Part shown: positions 54,384 through 64,000 of the stretch, piece after piece
Numbering within the stretch: the stretch's first letter is position 1
Layout: each line of letters begins with the position of its first letter
Source of the DNA: Meridianimarinicoccus roseus
Lineage (GTDB): Bacteria > Pseudomonadota > Alphaproteobacteria > Rhodobacterales > Rhodobacteraceae
DNA length: 64,000 nucleotides
Direction of reading: 5' to 3'
Assembly (NCBI RefSeq): GCF_003172915.1
Contig: NZ_QGKU01000029.1
Span: forward strand, 1 to 64,000
Program-made: the position numbers and the translations under genes
Notes under the pieces: model-generated
Told to the model about the DNA's origin: nothing
The model's input: only the letters and a program-made list of their open reading frames with translations
Database searches by the model: none

Positions 54384-55487
54384 ATGGCAAAGATCACGCT
54401 CGACAATCTCGCGCATTCCTACATGCCCAACCCGGCAAGCGAAGACGATTTCGCCTTGAAGGAATTGAATCACGACTGGGCTGACGGCGAGGCCTACGCG
54501 CTGCTCGGCTCGTCCGGCTGCGGCAAGTCCACGCTTCTGAACATCATCTCGGGCCTGCTGCATCCCAGCCAGGGCCGCATCCTGTTCGATGGCAAGGACG
54601 TGACCGGCGCGCCCACGGCGGAACGCAACATCGCGCAGGTGTTCCAGTTCCCGGTCGTCTACGACACGATGACGGTGCGCGACAACCTTGCCTTCCCGCT
54701 GCGCAACCGCGGCGCGGACCCGGCCTATATCGCACAGCGCGTGCAGTCCATCGCGGCGATGATCGGGATGGAGGACACGCTGAACCGCAAGGCGCGCGGG
54801 CTGACGGCCGATGCCAAGCAGAAGATCAGCCTTGGCCGCGGCATGGTCCGCGAGGACGTGAACGCGCTGCTGTTCGACGAACCGCTGACGGTGATCGACC
54901 CCCACATGAAGTGGGAGCTGCGCACCCAGCTCAAGCGCCTGCATCACGATTTCGGCCACACGATGATCTACGTCACCCACGACCAGACCGAGGCGCTGAC
55001 CTTCGCCGACAAGGTCGTGGTGATGTACGATGGCCGCGTGGTCCAGATCGGCACCCCGGAAGAGCTGTTCGAGCGCCCGGCGCATACCTTCGTGGGCTAT
55101 TTCATCGGTTCGCCCGGCATGAACGTGATCCCCGCGCGCATCGAAGGCGACCGCGCCCATGTGGAAGGTGGCAGCGTCGCACTGCCCGGTGGCTTCGCGC
55201 CGCTTTCGGGCAAGGTCGAGATCGGGGTGCGCCCGGAATACGCGCGCCTGACCTCGGGCGAAGGGCTGCCCGTCACCATCCGCCGGGTCGAGGACGTGGG
55301 CCGGCACAAGATCGTGCGCGCCACCCTCGGCGAACGCGACCTCAACATCATCGCCGCCGAAAGCGACAGCATCGGGCCGGACATGACCCGCGTGACCTTC
55401 GATCCGGCCGGCGTGAACGTCTATGTCGATGACTGGCGCGTCGCGCCCGGATCGACCCAGCCCAGCAAGGTCGGGGAGGCCGCCTGA
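54384..55487 (+). CDS. glpT: Glycerol ABC importer ATPase GlpT (degenerate signature)
   Basis: This 367-residue MalK-like ATPase has the Walker A GSSGCGKST (42-50), Q88, Walker B ALLFDE (161-166) and the switch histidine H199 (YVTHDQ), all normal. The ABC signature, usually LSGGQQQR, is replaced by LTADAKQK (140-147), and the D-loop reads LTVID. A C-terminal TOBE-like domain follows. It therefore complements GlpS, which has the signature but not the histidine. The name follows the rhizobial glycerol transporter and must not be confused with the E. coli antiporter GlpT. 14 bases after glpS. Confidence 0.9.
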   Translation: MAKITLDNLAHSYMPNPASEDDFALKELNHDWADGEAYALLGSSGCGKSTLLNIISGLLHPSQGRILFDGKDVTGAPTAERNIAQVFQFPVVYDTMTVRDNLAFPLRNRGADPAYIAQRVQSIAAMIGMEDTLNRKARGLTADAKQKISLGRGMVREDVNALLFDEPLTVIDPHMKWELRTQLKRLHHDFGHTMIYVTHDQTEALTFADKVVVMYDGRVVQIGTPEELFERPAHTFVGYFIGSPGMNVIPARIEGDRAHVEGGSVALPGGFAPLSGKVEIGVRPEYARLTSGEGLPVTIRRVEDVGRHKIVRATLGERDLNIIAAESDSIGPDMTRVTFDPAGVNVYVDDWRVAPGSTQPSKVGEAA

Positions 55488-55488
55488 C

Positions 55489-56360
<872 letters not shown>

Positions 56361-56361
<1 letters not shown>

Positions 56362-57215
56362 TGGCCGACATGACCGCCCCCCGCACCGCCGCCGCGCGCA
56401 GCCTGTCGCTGCCGCGGGTCAACGGATCGGCCATCGTGATGGTCGTGTACCTGCTGTTCCTGCTGCTGCCGATCTACTGGCTGCTGAACATGAGCCTGAA
56501 GACCAATACCGAAATCCTCGGCACCTTCTCGCTCTGGCCGCGCGACCTGACCCTCGCCAACTACGCGACGATCCTGTCGGACCCGTCCTGGTACATGGGC
56601 TACGTCAACTCGCTGATCTACGTGGTGATCAACACGACCATCTCGATCACCGTGGCACTGCCTGCCGCCTATGCGTTCTCCCGCTACACGTTTCTGGGCG
56701 ACAAGCACCTGTTCTTCTGGCTGCTCACGAACCGCATGGCGCCGCCTGCGGTGTTCGCGCTGCCGTTCTTCCAGCTCTATTCCTCGGTCGGGCTGTTCGA
56801 CACGCATATCGCCGTGGCGCTGGCGCATTGCCTGTTCAACGTGCCGCTGGCGGTGTGGATCCTCGAAGGCTTCATGCGCGGCGTGCCCAAGGAAATCGAC
56901 GAAACGGCCTATATCGACGGCTACAGCTTCCCGCGCTTCTTCGTGAAGATCTTCATGCCGCTGATCGCCTCGGGCATCGGGGTCGCCGCGTTCTTCTGCT
57001 TCATGTTCTCCTGGGTGGAACTGCTGCTGTCGCGCACGCTGACCTCGGTGGACGCCAAGCCGATCGCCGCCACGATGACCCGCACGGTGGGCGCCTCGGG
57101 CGTGGACTGGGGCGTGCTGGCCGCCGCAGGCGTGCTGACGATCATCCCCGGCGCGCTCGTGATCTACTTCGTGCGCAATTACATCGCCAAGGGCTTCGCC
57201 CTGGGCCGCGTCTGA
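56361..57215 (+). CDS. glpQ: Glycerol ABC importer permease GlpQ
   Basis: This 284-residue inner-membrane permease is the second half of the glycerol pore, with six MetI-type helices. The EAA loop lies in EIDETAYIDGYSFPRFFVKIFMP (about 177-199). The start overlaps the glpP stop as TGATG, giving tight coupling. The name follows the rhizobial operon, where GlpQ is a permease and not the phosphodiesterase called GlpQ in E. coli. Confidence 0.92.
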
Positions 57216-57230
57216 GAAAGGAGACCGACA

Positions 57231-57506
57231 ATGGCATGGATGGCCTGGACCACCCCCACCGCGATCTTCTTCCTTGTGATCGCAAGCCTGCTGGTGATCT
57301 TCACGATCCTGGCGATCAAGTTCCCCGAAACCCCGCGCCGCGGCGTTCTCGGGATCGACACGACGCGCGGTGACCGGCTGTTCATCACGCTTCTCGGCTC
57401 GGCCTTCATCAACCTGGCCTGGCTCGGATTGGTCGGCGCAGAGCTTCAGCCCTACGCGCTGATCGTTTGCCTGGTCTATGCCGTCGCGGTGTTCCGCTTC
57501 GTCTGA
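57231..57506 (+). CDS. glpU: DUF2160 small membrane protein (GlpU)
   Basis: This 91-residue protein has two to three hydrophobic segments (about 10-28, 50-70 and 75-90) and a cytoplasmic loop FPETPRRGVLGIDTTRGDR that marks DUF2160. It occurs with glycerol ABC transporter genes between the second permease and the binding protein, here with an AAAGGAG ribosome site. Its job is not known; an accessory subunit of the pore is a reasonable guess. Confidence 0.82.
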   Translation: MAWMAWTTPTAIFFLVIASLLVIFTILAIKFPETPRRGVLGIDTTRGDRLFITLLGSAFINLAWLGLVGAELQPYALIVCLVYAVAVFRFV

Positions 57507-57518
57507 GATCAAGCCTCC

Positions 57519-57542
57519 GGCATCGGGACGGCTCCCGGTGCC
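57519..57542 (+). terminator. Intercistronic hairpin between glpU and glpV
   Basis: GGCATCGGGA-cggc-TCCCGGTGCC forms a 10-pair stem (one G-T wobble) with a four-base loop, 13 bases after the glpU stop. No U-tract follows and a GGGAGG ribosome site for glpV comes next, so partial termination or protection of mRNA 3' ends is more likely than full termination. Confidence 0.6.
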
Positions 57543-57578
57543 CAATAAACCCACTGGTTCATCTACGGGAGGAAATCC

Positions 57579-59300
57579 ATGAACCGTCTTTTCAAATCCA
57601 GCACGGCCCTCGGGCTCGCGCTGTTCATCGGCGGCACACCCGCCTTTGCCGACATGGAGGCCGCGCGCGCCTTCCTCGACGACGAGATCGCAGGCCTGTC
57701 CGTGCTCACGCGCGAGGAACAGGAAGCCGAGATGCAGTGGTTCATCGACGCAGCCGAACCGTTCCAGGGCATGAGCATCAACGTGGTGTCCGAAACCATC
57801 ACGACCCACGAGTACGAATCGCAAGTTCTGGCCCCCGCATTCACCGCGATCACAGGGATCGAGGTCACCCATGACCTGATCGGCGAAGGCGACGTGGTGG
57901 AACGCCTGCAGGTGCAGATGCAGACCGGCGAGAACGTCTATGACGCTTACGTCAACGACAGCGACCTGATCGGGACCCACTGGCGCTACAAGCAGGCGCG
58001 CAGCCTGACCGACTGGATGGCCGGCGAAGGTGCCGACGTGACCTCGCCGACGCTCGACCTCGACGATTTCATCGGGCTGGACTTCACCACTGCGCCGGAC
58101 GGCAACCTCTACCAGCTGCCCGACCAGCAGTTCGCGAACCTCTACTGGTTCCGCTACGACTGGTTCAACGACGAGAAGAACCAGGCCGACTTCCGCGAGG
58201 CCTATGGCTACGATCTCGGCGTTCCGGTGAACTGGTCCGCCTACGAGGACATCGCCGAATTCTTCACCGGCCGCGACCTGTCGCACATGGGCGTCGAGGG
58301 CGAGGTCTTCGGCAACATGGACTACGGCAAGAAGGACCCGTCGCTCGGCTGGCGCTACACCGACGCGTGGATGTCCATGGCCGGGATGGGCGACGTGGGC
58401 GAACCCAACGGCCTGCCGGTTGACGAATGGGGCATCCGGGTGAACGAACAGGGCCAGCCCGTCGGCTCCTGCGTGGCACGCGGCGGCGCGACCAACAGCC
58501 CCGCGGCGGTCTATGCCGTGACCAAGGCCATCGAATGGCTGCAGAAGTACACCCCGCCGGCGGCGATGGGCATGACCTTCGGCGAGGCCGGCCCGATCCC
58601 GGGGCAGGGCAACATCGCGCAGCAGATGTTCTGGTACACCGCCTTCACCGCGGCGACGGTCACCCCCGACCTGCCCGTGATGAACGAGGACGGCACGCCG
58701 AAGTGGCGCATGGCTCCCTCGCCGCACGGCGCCTACTGGCAGGAAGGCACAAAGATCGGCTATCAGGACGTGGGCTCGTGGACGATCCTCGACAGCACGC
58801 CGGTCGATCGCGCGAAGGCGGCATGGCTCTATGCGCAGTTCGTCACCTCCAAGACCGTGGACACGAAGAAAAGCCATGTCGGCCTGACCTTCATCCGCGA
58901 GTCGACGATCAACGACGAAAGCTTCACCGAACGCGCGCCGCGTCTCGGCGGCCTGGTGGAATTCTATCGCTCGCCCGCACGGGTGCAGTGGTCGCCCACC
59001 GGCACCAACATCCCCGACTACCCCAAGCTGGCGCAGCTGTGGTGGCAGAACATCGGTGATGCGATGTCCGGCGCCAAGACCCCGCAGGAAGCGCTCGATG
59101 CGCTGTGCGAGGCGCAGGAGAGCGTTCTGGCACGGCTCGAACGGGCCGGCATCCAGGGCGACATCGGCCCGAAGCTGAACGAGGAACGCGACGCCTCCTA
59201 CTGGCTGGAGCAGCCGGGCGCACCCAAGCCCAAGCTGGCCAACGAGGAAGAGGAGCCCATGACCATCGGCTATGACGAGCTGATCAAGTCCTGGCAGTAA
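57579..59300 (+). CDS. glpV: Glycerol ABC importer periplasmic binding protein GlpV
   Basis: This is a large (573-residue) extracellular solute-binding protein. The signal peptide [24 protein letters not shown] is cleaved before DMEA. The mature part has two lobes, opening with [32 protein letters not shown]. The size and the position between permeases and glycerol kinase match the glycerol-binding GlpV rather than the smaller UgpB. It is flanked by two strong hairpins, which may raise its dosage over the membrane subunits. Confidence 0.92.
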   Translation: MNRLFKSSTALGLALFIGGTPAFADMEAARAFLDDEIAGLSVLTREEQEAEMQWFIDAAEPFQGMSINVVSETITTHEYESQVLAPAFTAITGIEVTHDLIGEGDVVERLQVQMQTGENVYDAYVNDSDLIGTHWRYKQARSLTDWMAGEGADVTSPTLDLDDFIGLDFTTAPDGNLYQLPDQQFANLYWFRYDWFNDEKNQADFREAYGYDLGVPVNWSAYEDIAEFFTGRDLSHMGVEGEVFGNMDYGKKDPSLGWRYTDAWMSMAGMGDVGEPNGLPVDEWGIRVNEQGQPVGSCVARGGATNSPAAVYAVTKAIEWLQKYTPPAAMGMTFGEAGPIPGQGNIAQQMFWYTAFTAATVTPDLPVMNEDGTPKWRMAPSPHGAYWQEGTKIGYQDVGSWTILDSTPVDRAKAAWLYAQFVTSKTVDTKKSHVGLTFIRESTINDESFTERAPRLGGLVEFYRSPARVQWSPTGTNIPDYPKLAQLWWQNIGDAMSGAKTPQEALDALCEAQESVLARLERAGIQGDIGPKLNEERDASYWLEQPGAPKPKLANEEEEPMTIGYDELIKSWQ

Positions 59301-59308
59301 GCCCTTCC

Positions 59309-59337
59309 GGCCGGGGCGCGCACGCCGCGCCCCGGCC
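59309..59337 (+). terminator. 11-pair hairpin between glpV and glpK
   Basis: GGCCGGGGCGC-(7)-GCGCCCCGGCC is a perfect 11-bp GC-only stem starting 9 bases after the glpV stop. It probably attenuates readthrough into glpK or shields the 3' end of the glpV message. Confidence 0.65.
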
Positions 59338-59415
59338 TTCGCCTGTCCGCCGGACCGGGCAGGCCCGAATTCCAGACCCCGGCCACGCCGCCGGGCAGAC
59401 GAAGGACCGCGACCC

Positions 59416-60903
<1,488 letters not shown>

Positions 60904-61485
60904 ACGCGGCAGGGCAGGGGGGGGCTCCCGCCCGTCTTCGACATCTGCCGATGTCTCATCCCGTTGGGCCCGGCCGCGCGCGTGCCGCGCGCGGCGGTGG
61001 CGCCGGATCGGGGTCGTGGGCTCCTTGCCTGTCATGACGGGTCCCACGGATCGCGTGGCCGGTTTCCCGTTCTGGCGGGCGCTGTGAGGCGGCCCGCGAC
61101 TTTTCCAGACTGTCCTGCCAGCGTCATGTCCCAGCTGGAGCGGCGCTGGCTTCGGGCATCTGGCGCTGTCCCGCTCCATCACCGCGCGCCAAGCGTCGGC
61201 AAAGCCGTTCCGCAGCGCCGATGCTCCGTCCGCACCGCCGCCGAGAAGCCGCCTCGCGCGCAGTTCGGCACTTCAGTCGACCCGGGCCTGTCCGCCCTGC
61301 CTTCGCGCCGACCCGATCATGCGCACCGGCATCGGCGACGCCCGCATTTCACCGGACCCGTGCCATGTGCCGCGCGCGCGCCGCCGTGATCACTCCCGAC
61401 CCGGGGGCGTCCGGACAGCACCGCGACCTCCTTGCACCCGCAGTGGCCCCCACGCAGGGTGGCCGCAGCATCATCGGAGGATTCC
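60904..61485 (+). other. 582-base intergenic stretch without a recognised gene
   Basis: Apart from copy 2 of the dispersed repeat (60924-60974) and its hairpin, no coding frame here has a family signature or a good ribosome site. The end of the stretch (GGAGG at about 61476) serves the epimerase gene. The middle part (about 61000-61450) is GC-rich and featureless to the eye. Confidence 0.5.
60924..60995 (+). repeat. Dispersed intergenic repeat, copy 2, with hairpin
   Basis: The core 60924-60974 matches 10479-10529 at 49 of 51 bases and starts 21 bases after the glpK stop. The following hairpin, GCCGCGCGCG-tgc-CGCGCGCGGC (60973-60995), is a perfect 10-bp stem but unrelated in sequence to the hairpin after copy 1. 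Conserved core plus variable hairpin suggests a transcription-terminator-like repeat family. Confidence 0.7.
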
Positions 61486-62385
61486 ATGCGCATTCTGTTC
61501 ACCGGCGGCACCGGCAAGGCCGGCCGCCATGTCATCCCGGACCTGCTTTCCCGCGGACACGAGGTGGTCAATATCGACCTTGCTCCGCTCGACCTGCCCG
61601 GCGTGCCGACCCTGATCGCCGACATCACCGACAGCGGCCAGATGTTCCAGGTGCTCACCTCGCACGGGACGCTCGCGGATCTGGAGGCAGGCACCGGCCC
61701 GCGCCCCTTCGACGCCGTCGTCCACTTCGCCGCCATTCCGCGCATCCTGATCCGCCCCGACGGCGAAACCTTCCGCGTCAACACCCAGGGCACCTATAAC
61801 GTGCTCGAGGCCGCCACCAAGCTCGGCATCGGCAAGATCGTCATCGCCTCGTCCGAAACCACCTACGGCATCTGCTTCAATGACGGCCCGTTGGACCCGC
61901 CCCACCTGCCCATCACCGAGGACACGCCCACCGACCCGATGGACAGCTACGGCCTCTCCAAGGTCTGCAACGAGGCCACGGCCCGCGCCTTCCAGCGCCG
62001 CAGCGGCGCCGACATCTGCGCCCTGCGCATCGGCAACGTGATCGAGCCGCACGAGTACGAAACCCTCTTCCCGTCCTTCTTCGCCGACCCGGACCAGCGC
62101 CTGCGCAACGCGTTCTGCTACATCGACGCGCGCGACCTTGGCCAGATCGTCCACCTGTGCCTGACGACACCGGGCCTTGGCTACCAGGTGTTCAACGCCG
62201 GAAATGACGGCAACTCGGTCGCGCTCACCACGCCCGAGATCATCGCGCGCTACTACCCGAACGTGCCGCTGACCCGCCCGATGGGCGAGAGCGAGGCGAT
62301 CTATTCCAACGCGAAGATCCGCGAGGTGCTCGGCTTTGTGGAAGAGCATCCCTGGACCCGCTACGTCGCGGACCCCCGCGCCTAG
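61486..62385 (+). CDS. NAD(P)-dependent epimerase/dehydratase
   Basis: This 299-residue extended short-chain dehydrogenase has the Rossmann loop GGTGKAG (7-13), catalytic S123/S124 region (ASSETTYG) and Y155-K159 (DSYGLSK). The acidic residue after strand 2 (NIDLAPLD) favours NAD. Such enzymes epimerise, dehydrate or oxidise nucleotide sugars or uronic acids; the substrate here is unknown. GGAGG lies before the ATG at 61486. The 3' end overlaps the convergent tag gene by 4 bases. Confidence 0.88.
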   Translation: MRILFTGGTGKAGRHVIPDLLSRGHEVVNIDLAPLDLPGVPTLIADITDSGQMFQVLTSHGTLADLEAGTGPRPFDAVVHFAAIPRILIRPDGETFRVNTQGTYNVLEAATKLGIGKIVIASSETTYGICFNDGPLDPPHLPITEDTPTDPMDSYGLSKVCNEATARAFQRRSGADICALRIGNVIEPHEYETLFPSFFADPDQRLRNAFCYIDARDLGQIVHLCLTTPGLGYQVFNAGNDGNSVALTTPEIIARYYPNVPLTRPMGESEAIYSNAKIREVLGFVEEHPWTRYVADPRA

Positions 62386-62996
62386 GCCGCCGCGCCCGGC
62401 GGCGTGAACGCCGCCCGCGCCGCCGCCGCCACGGGCCTCATCGCGCAGCCCTCCGCGTGCTCGTTCACCAGCCCCATCGCCTGAAGGAAGGCGTGCACCG
62501 TCGTCGGCCCGACAAAGCGCCAGCCGCGCCGCTTCAGTTCGGCCGACAGCGCGACCGACGCGGGCGAGGTCGCGCGCACCGGCGCGGCGGGCCGGTCTTC
62601 CTGCGGCTCGAAGGACCACACGAACGCCGCGAAAGACCCTTCCTCGGCCACCAGCGCGCGGCAGCGCACGGCATTGTTGATGACCGCGGCGATCTTGCCC
62701 CGGTGCCGCACGATGCCCGCATCCGCCATCAGCCGCGCCACGTCGGTATCGTCGAACCGCGCCACCGCGTCGAAGTCGAACCCGGCGAAGGCTGTGCGGA
62801 AATTCTCCCGCTTGGCGAGGATCGTGCGCCAGCTCAGCCCGGATTGGAAACTCTCAAGGCAGATCTTCTCGAACAGCCGCCGGTCGTCCGCCACCGGGAA
62901 GCCCCACTCGGCGTCGTGATAGGCGAAGAACTCCGGCGCGGCGGCGCACCAGCCGCAGCGCGGTCGGCCGTCCGGGCCGGGCACCGTGCCGTTCAT
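62382..62996 (-). CDS. tag: DNA-3-methyladenine glycosylase I
   Basis: This 204-residue base-excision repair enzyme removes 3-methyladenine. The zinc ligands are C14 (RCGWC), H27 (AYHDAEWG), H180 and C184 (NEHAEGC), as in E. coli Tag. The helix-hairpin-helix-like core shows FEKICLESFQSGLSW (42-56). Its start overlaps the acyP stop by 4 bases (ATGA), so the pair is co-translated. Confidence 0.95.
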   Translation of the reverse strand: MNGTVPGPDGRPRCGWCAAAPEFFAYHDAEWGFPVADDRRLFEKICLESFQSGLSWRTILAKRENFRTAFAGFDFDAVARFDDTDVARLMADAGIVRHRGKIAAVINNAVRCRALVAEEGSFAAFVWSFEPQEDRPAAPVRATSPASVALSAELKRRGWRFVGPTTVHAFLQAMGLVNEHAEGCAMRPVAAAARAAFTPPGAAA

Positions 62997-63268
62997 CCGG
63001 TGATCTCGAACCCGTCCGTGCTGGGCGGCGGGGCGGGGGCGGTGGTCACGCTGTCCACGCGGGCGGCCTGCGGGCCGTCATGCAGCGCGGCGAGCATGGC
63101 CTGAACCGCCGCGCCGGGTCCATGCAGCAGCGCGGTGACCGATCCGTCCGCCTCGTTCCGAACCCAGCCGCTCAGACCCCGCGCGCGCGCCTCCGATTGC
63201 GTCCAGGCGCGGAAGAAAACGCCCTGCACCCTGCCGGTGATCGTTGCTGTCACTGTCATCTCGTCCAT
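62993..63268 (-). CDS. acyP: Acylphosphatase
   Basis: This 91-residue enzyme hydrolyses acyl phosphates. The active-site loop GRVQGVFFRAWTQSEA supplies the catalytic Arg, and WVRNEADGSV the catalytic Asn. ATG 63268 was used; a second ATG at 63259 (MTVTAT) would also give a complete fold. First gene of an acyP-tag pair. Confidence 0.93.
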   Translation of the reverse strand: MDEMTVTATITGRVQGVFFRAWTQSEARARGLSGWVRNEADGSVTALLHGPGAAVQAMLAALHDGPQAARVDSVTTAPAPPPSTDGFEITG

Positions 63269-63323
63269 GTACCCAGCCTGCCAGAGCGCCCCGCGCCGGT
63301 CCACCCCACCGCGCGGGGGAAGG

Positions 63324-63512
63324 TCAGCGCAACCGGCCCCAGATGAACGCTCCGGTGATGCGGTGGTCCAGCGCTTCTGAGAAAGGTGCCAAGTGCGCTG
63401 GCTGCGGTGTTGCACCAAGGGCCGCGACCGGCCCGAGGGTGGGGGCGGTGAAACCGCGCCCGCCCTGGGGGGCGGGTCGGGCGCGGCCCGGCGTATCCGC
63501 CGGGCGGGTCAT
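63324..63512 (-). CDS. Possible 62-residue protein coupled to the upstream gene
   Basis: This frame starts with an ATG that overlaps the TGA of the preceding minus-strand gene as ATGA, the usual sign of translational coupling. Its C-terminus (ALDHRITGAFIWGRLR) looks protein-like, while the first 40 residues are Pro/Ala/Arg-rich and could be chance. No family is recognised. The DNA contains GC hairpins (around 63455-63505) that could instead be a terminator. Confidence 0.3.
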   Translation of the reverse strand: MTRPADTPGRARPAPQGGRGFTAPTLGPVAALGATPQPAHLAPFSEALDHRITGAFIWGRLR

Positions 63513-64000
63513 GCTTCGTCAAATGGGTCGGGGAAATGCGGCGGGGGCGGAGGAAATCGCTCCTGGCCAGCTTCGGGCTTGATAATGCTCTCATAGCACG
63601 TGCTCAGCCCGGCTTGGACGTTCTCGACCGATGATCCAAGAAGAACGGTCGCGCCAAGAAGCAGACCACCCCAAAGAGTTTTCGACGTAATCAACTCCGC
63701 GCTGCGCTCGCCCAAGCGACCGTAAAACGCATCGTGGAACAGCCGCCGTTTGTCGGGATCGCCGGTCGCCTTGTCCGCGTGTGCCGCCTGCAACCGACGG
63801 TTCAGGTACGAAATCGTCCTGGCCATCAGCGGCAATATCCGCATCAGTGCGGCTTCCTTCTCGGTCATCGGCGCATCGCCGTCGGCGGTTTCGGCGATCT
63901 GATGCAGGATGACCGGCAGGTTCTCCAGCGGCTGCAGGCAGTCCGGCAACTGGTTGCATACCTCCCGCCGATACTCGTCCACGGCGCGGTCGATCAGTTC
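63509..64000 (-). CDS. Unidentified membrane protein, start beyond window
   Basis: The frame is open to the right edge, so the N-terminus may be missing; an internal GTG at 63982 could also start it. The visible part has a helical, charged region with conserved-looking ISYLNRRLQAAHADKATGD, then one membrane helix (LWGGLLLGATVLLGSSV) and a proline-rich tail ending FPDPFDEA. No family is recognised. The charged helices followed by a membrane segment recall small membrane-anchored coiled-coil proteins. It overlaps the possible 62-residue frame by 4 bases. Confidence 0.6.
   Translation of the reverse strand, partial: ELIDRAVDEYRREVCNQLPDCLQPLENLPVILHQIAETADGDAPMTEKEAALMRILPLMARTISYLNRRLQAAHADKATGDPDKRRLFHDAFYGRLGERSAELITSKTLWGGLLLGATVLLGSSVENVQAGLSTCYESIIKPEAGQERFPPPPPHFPDPFDEA

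Overview
The window is GC-rich, densely coded chromosomal DNA from an alphaproteobacterium, most probably a member of the Rhodobacterales (Roseobacter/Paracoccus-like). The evidence is the gene content and order: lptF-lptG-lptD-surA-pdxA-rsmA, miaB-phoH-ybeY-corC-lnt-trmB-aroA, irr divergent from fabA-fabB-fabI, a glpDSTPQUV-glpK glycerol operon, a DUF4167 protein and a VPLPA-CTERM protein. No rRNA, tRNA, phage or CRISPR was seen. The only mobile element is an IS3-family (IS407-type) insertion sequence cut by the left edge of the window.

Layout. 1-1231: IS element. 1.4-12.4 kb: a mixed, partly accessory stretch with an EamA exporter, an orphan YjhX/TopAI-type topoisomerase I inhibitor, a lipoprotein of lyase-like character, a Fur/Mur regulator, SelO, a membrane CBS protein, a VPLPA-CTERM surface protein, a nucleoside hydrolase, a ferric-type ABC permease and its likely binding protein (no ATPase beside them), and a LysE exporter with a frameshifted 3' end. 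12.5-17.0 kb: MazG, a DUF1499 protein, release factor PrfA with its methylase PrmC, and the disordered DUF4167 protein. 17.2-24.7 kb: the outer-membrane biogenesis operon on the minus strand. 24.8-32.5 kb: PepA, DNA polymerase III chi, a membrane aspartic protease, MarC, an ABC-F ATPase, Ndk, a TfoX C-domain protein, a 37-residue protein and a 2OG-Fe(II) oxygenase.

32.8-39.5 kb: a three-gene minus-strand cluster encoding two transglutaminase-fold proteins and a circularly permuted ATP-grasp/alpha-E fusion. It fits the predicted amidoligase (peptide-tagging) systems, whose substrates are unknown, and is the best candidate for a poorly described system here. 39.6-42.8 kb: the unsaturated fatty acid genes fabA, fabB and fabI, divergent from irr, whose predicted promoter sits so close to the ATG that the mRNA should be leaderless. 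42.9-50.6 kb: housekeeping RNA-modification, ribosome-maturation and envelope genes, ending in aroA.

50.6-60.9 kb: the glycerol regulon. GlpR is divergent from glpD, an ABC importer (two ATPases, two permeases, a small membrane protein and a binding protein) and glpK. The two ATPases are complementary and degenerate: GlpS has a normal signature motif but no switch histidine, and GlpT has the histidine but no LSGGQ. The dimer should therefore have one canonical and one dead ATP site. Strong hairpins flank glpV. 61-64 kb: a sugar epimerase, DNA glycosylase Tag, acylphosphatase and an unidentified membrane protein cut by the right edge.

A 51-bp intergenic sequence occurs twice, about 50 kb apart, each time just after the stop codon of a plus-strand gene and followed by a non-identical hairpin. 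It looks like an uncatalogued dispersed terminator-like repeat.
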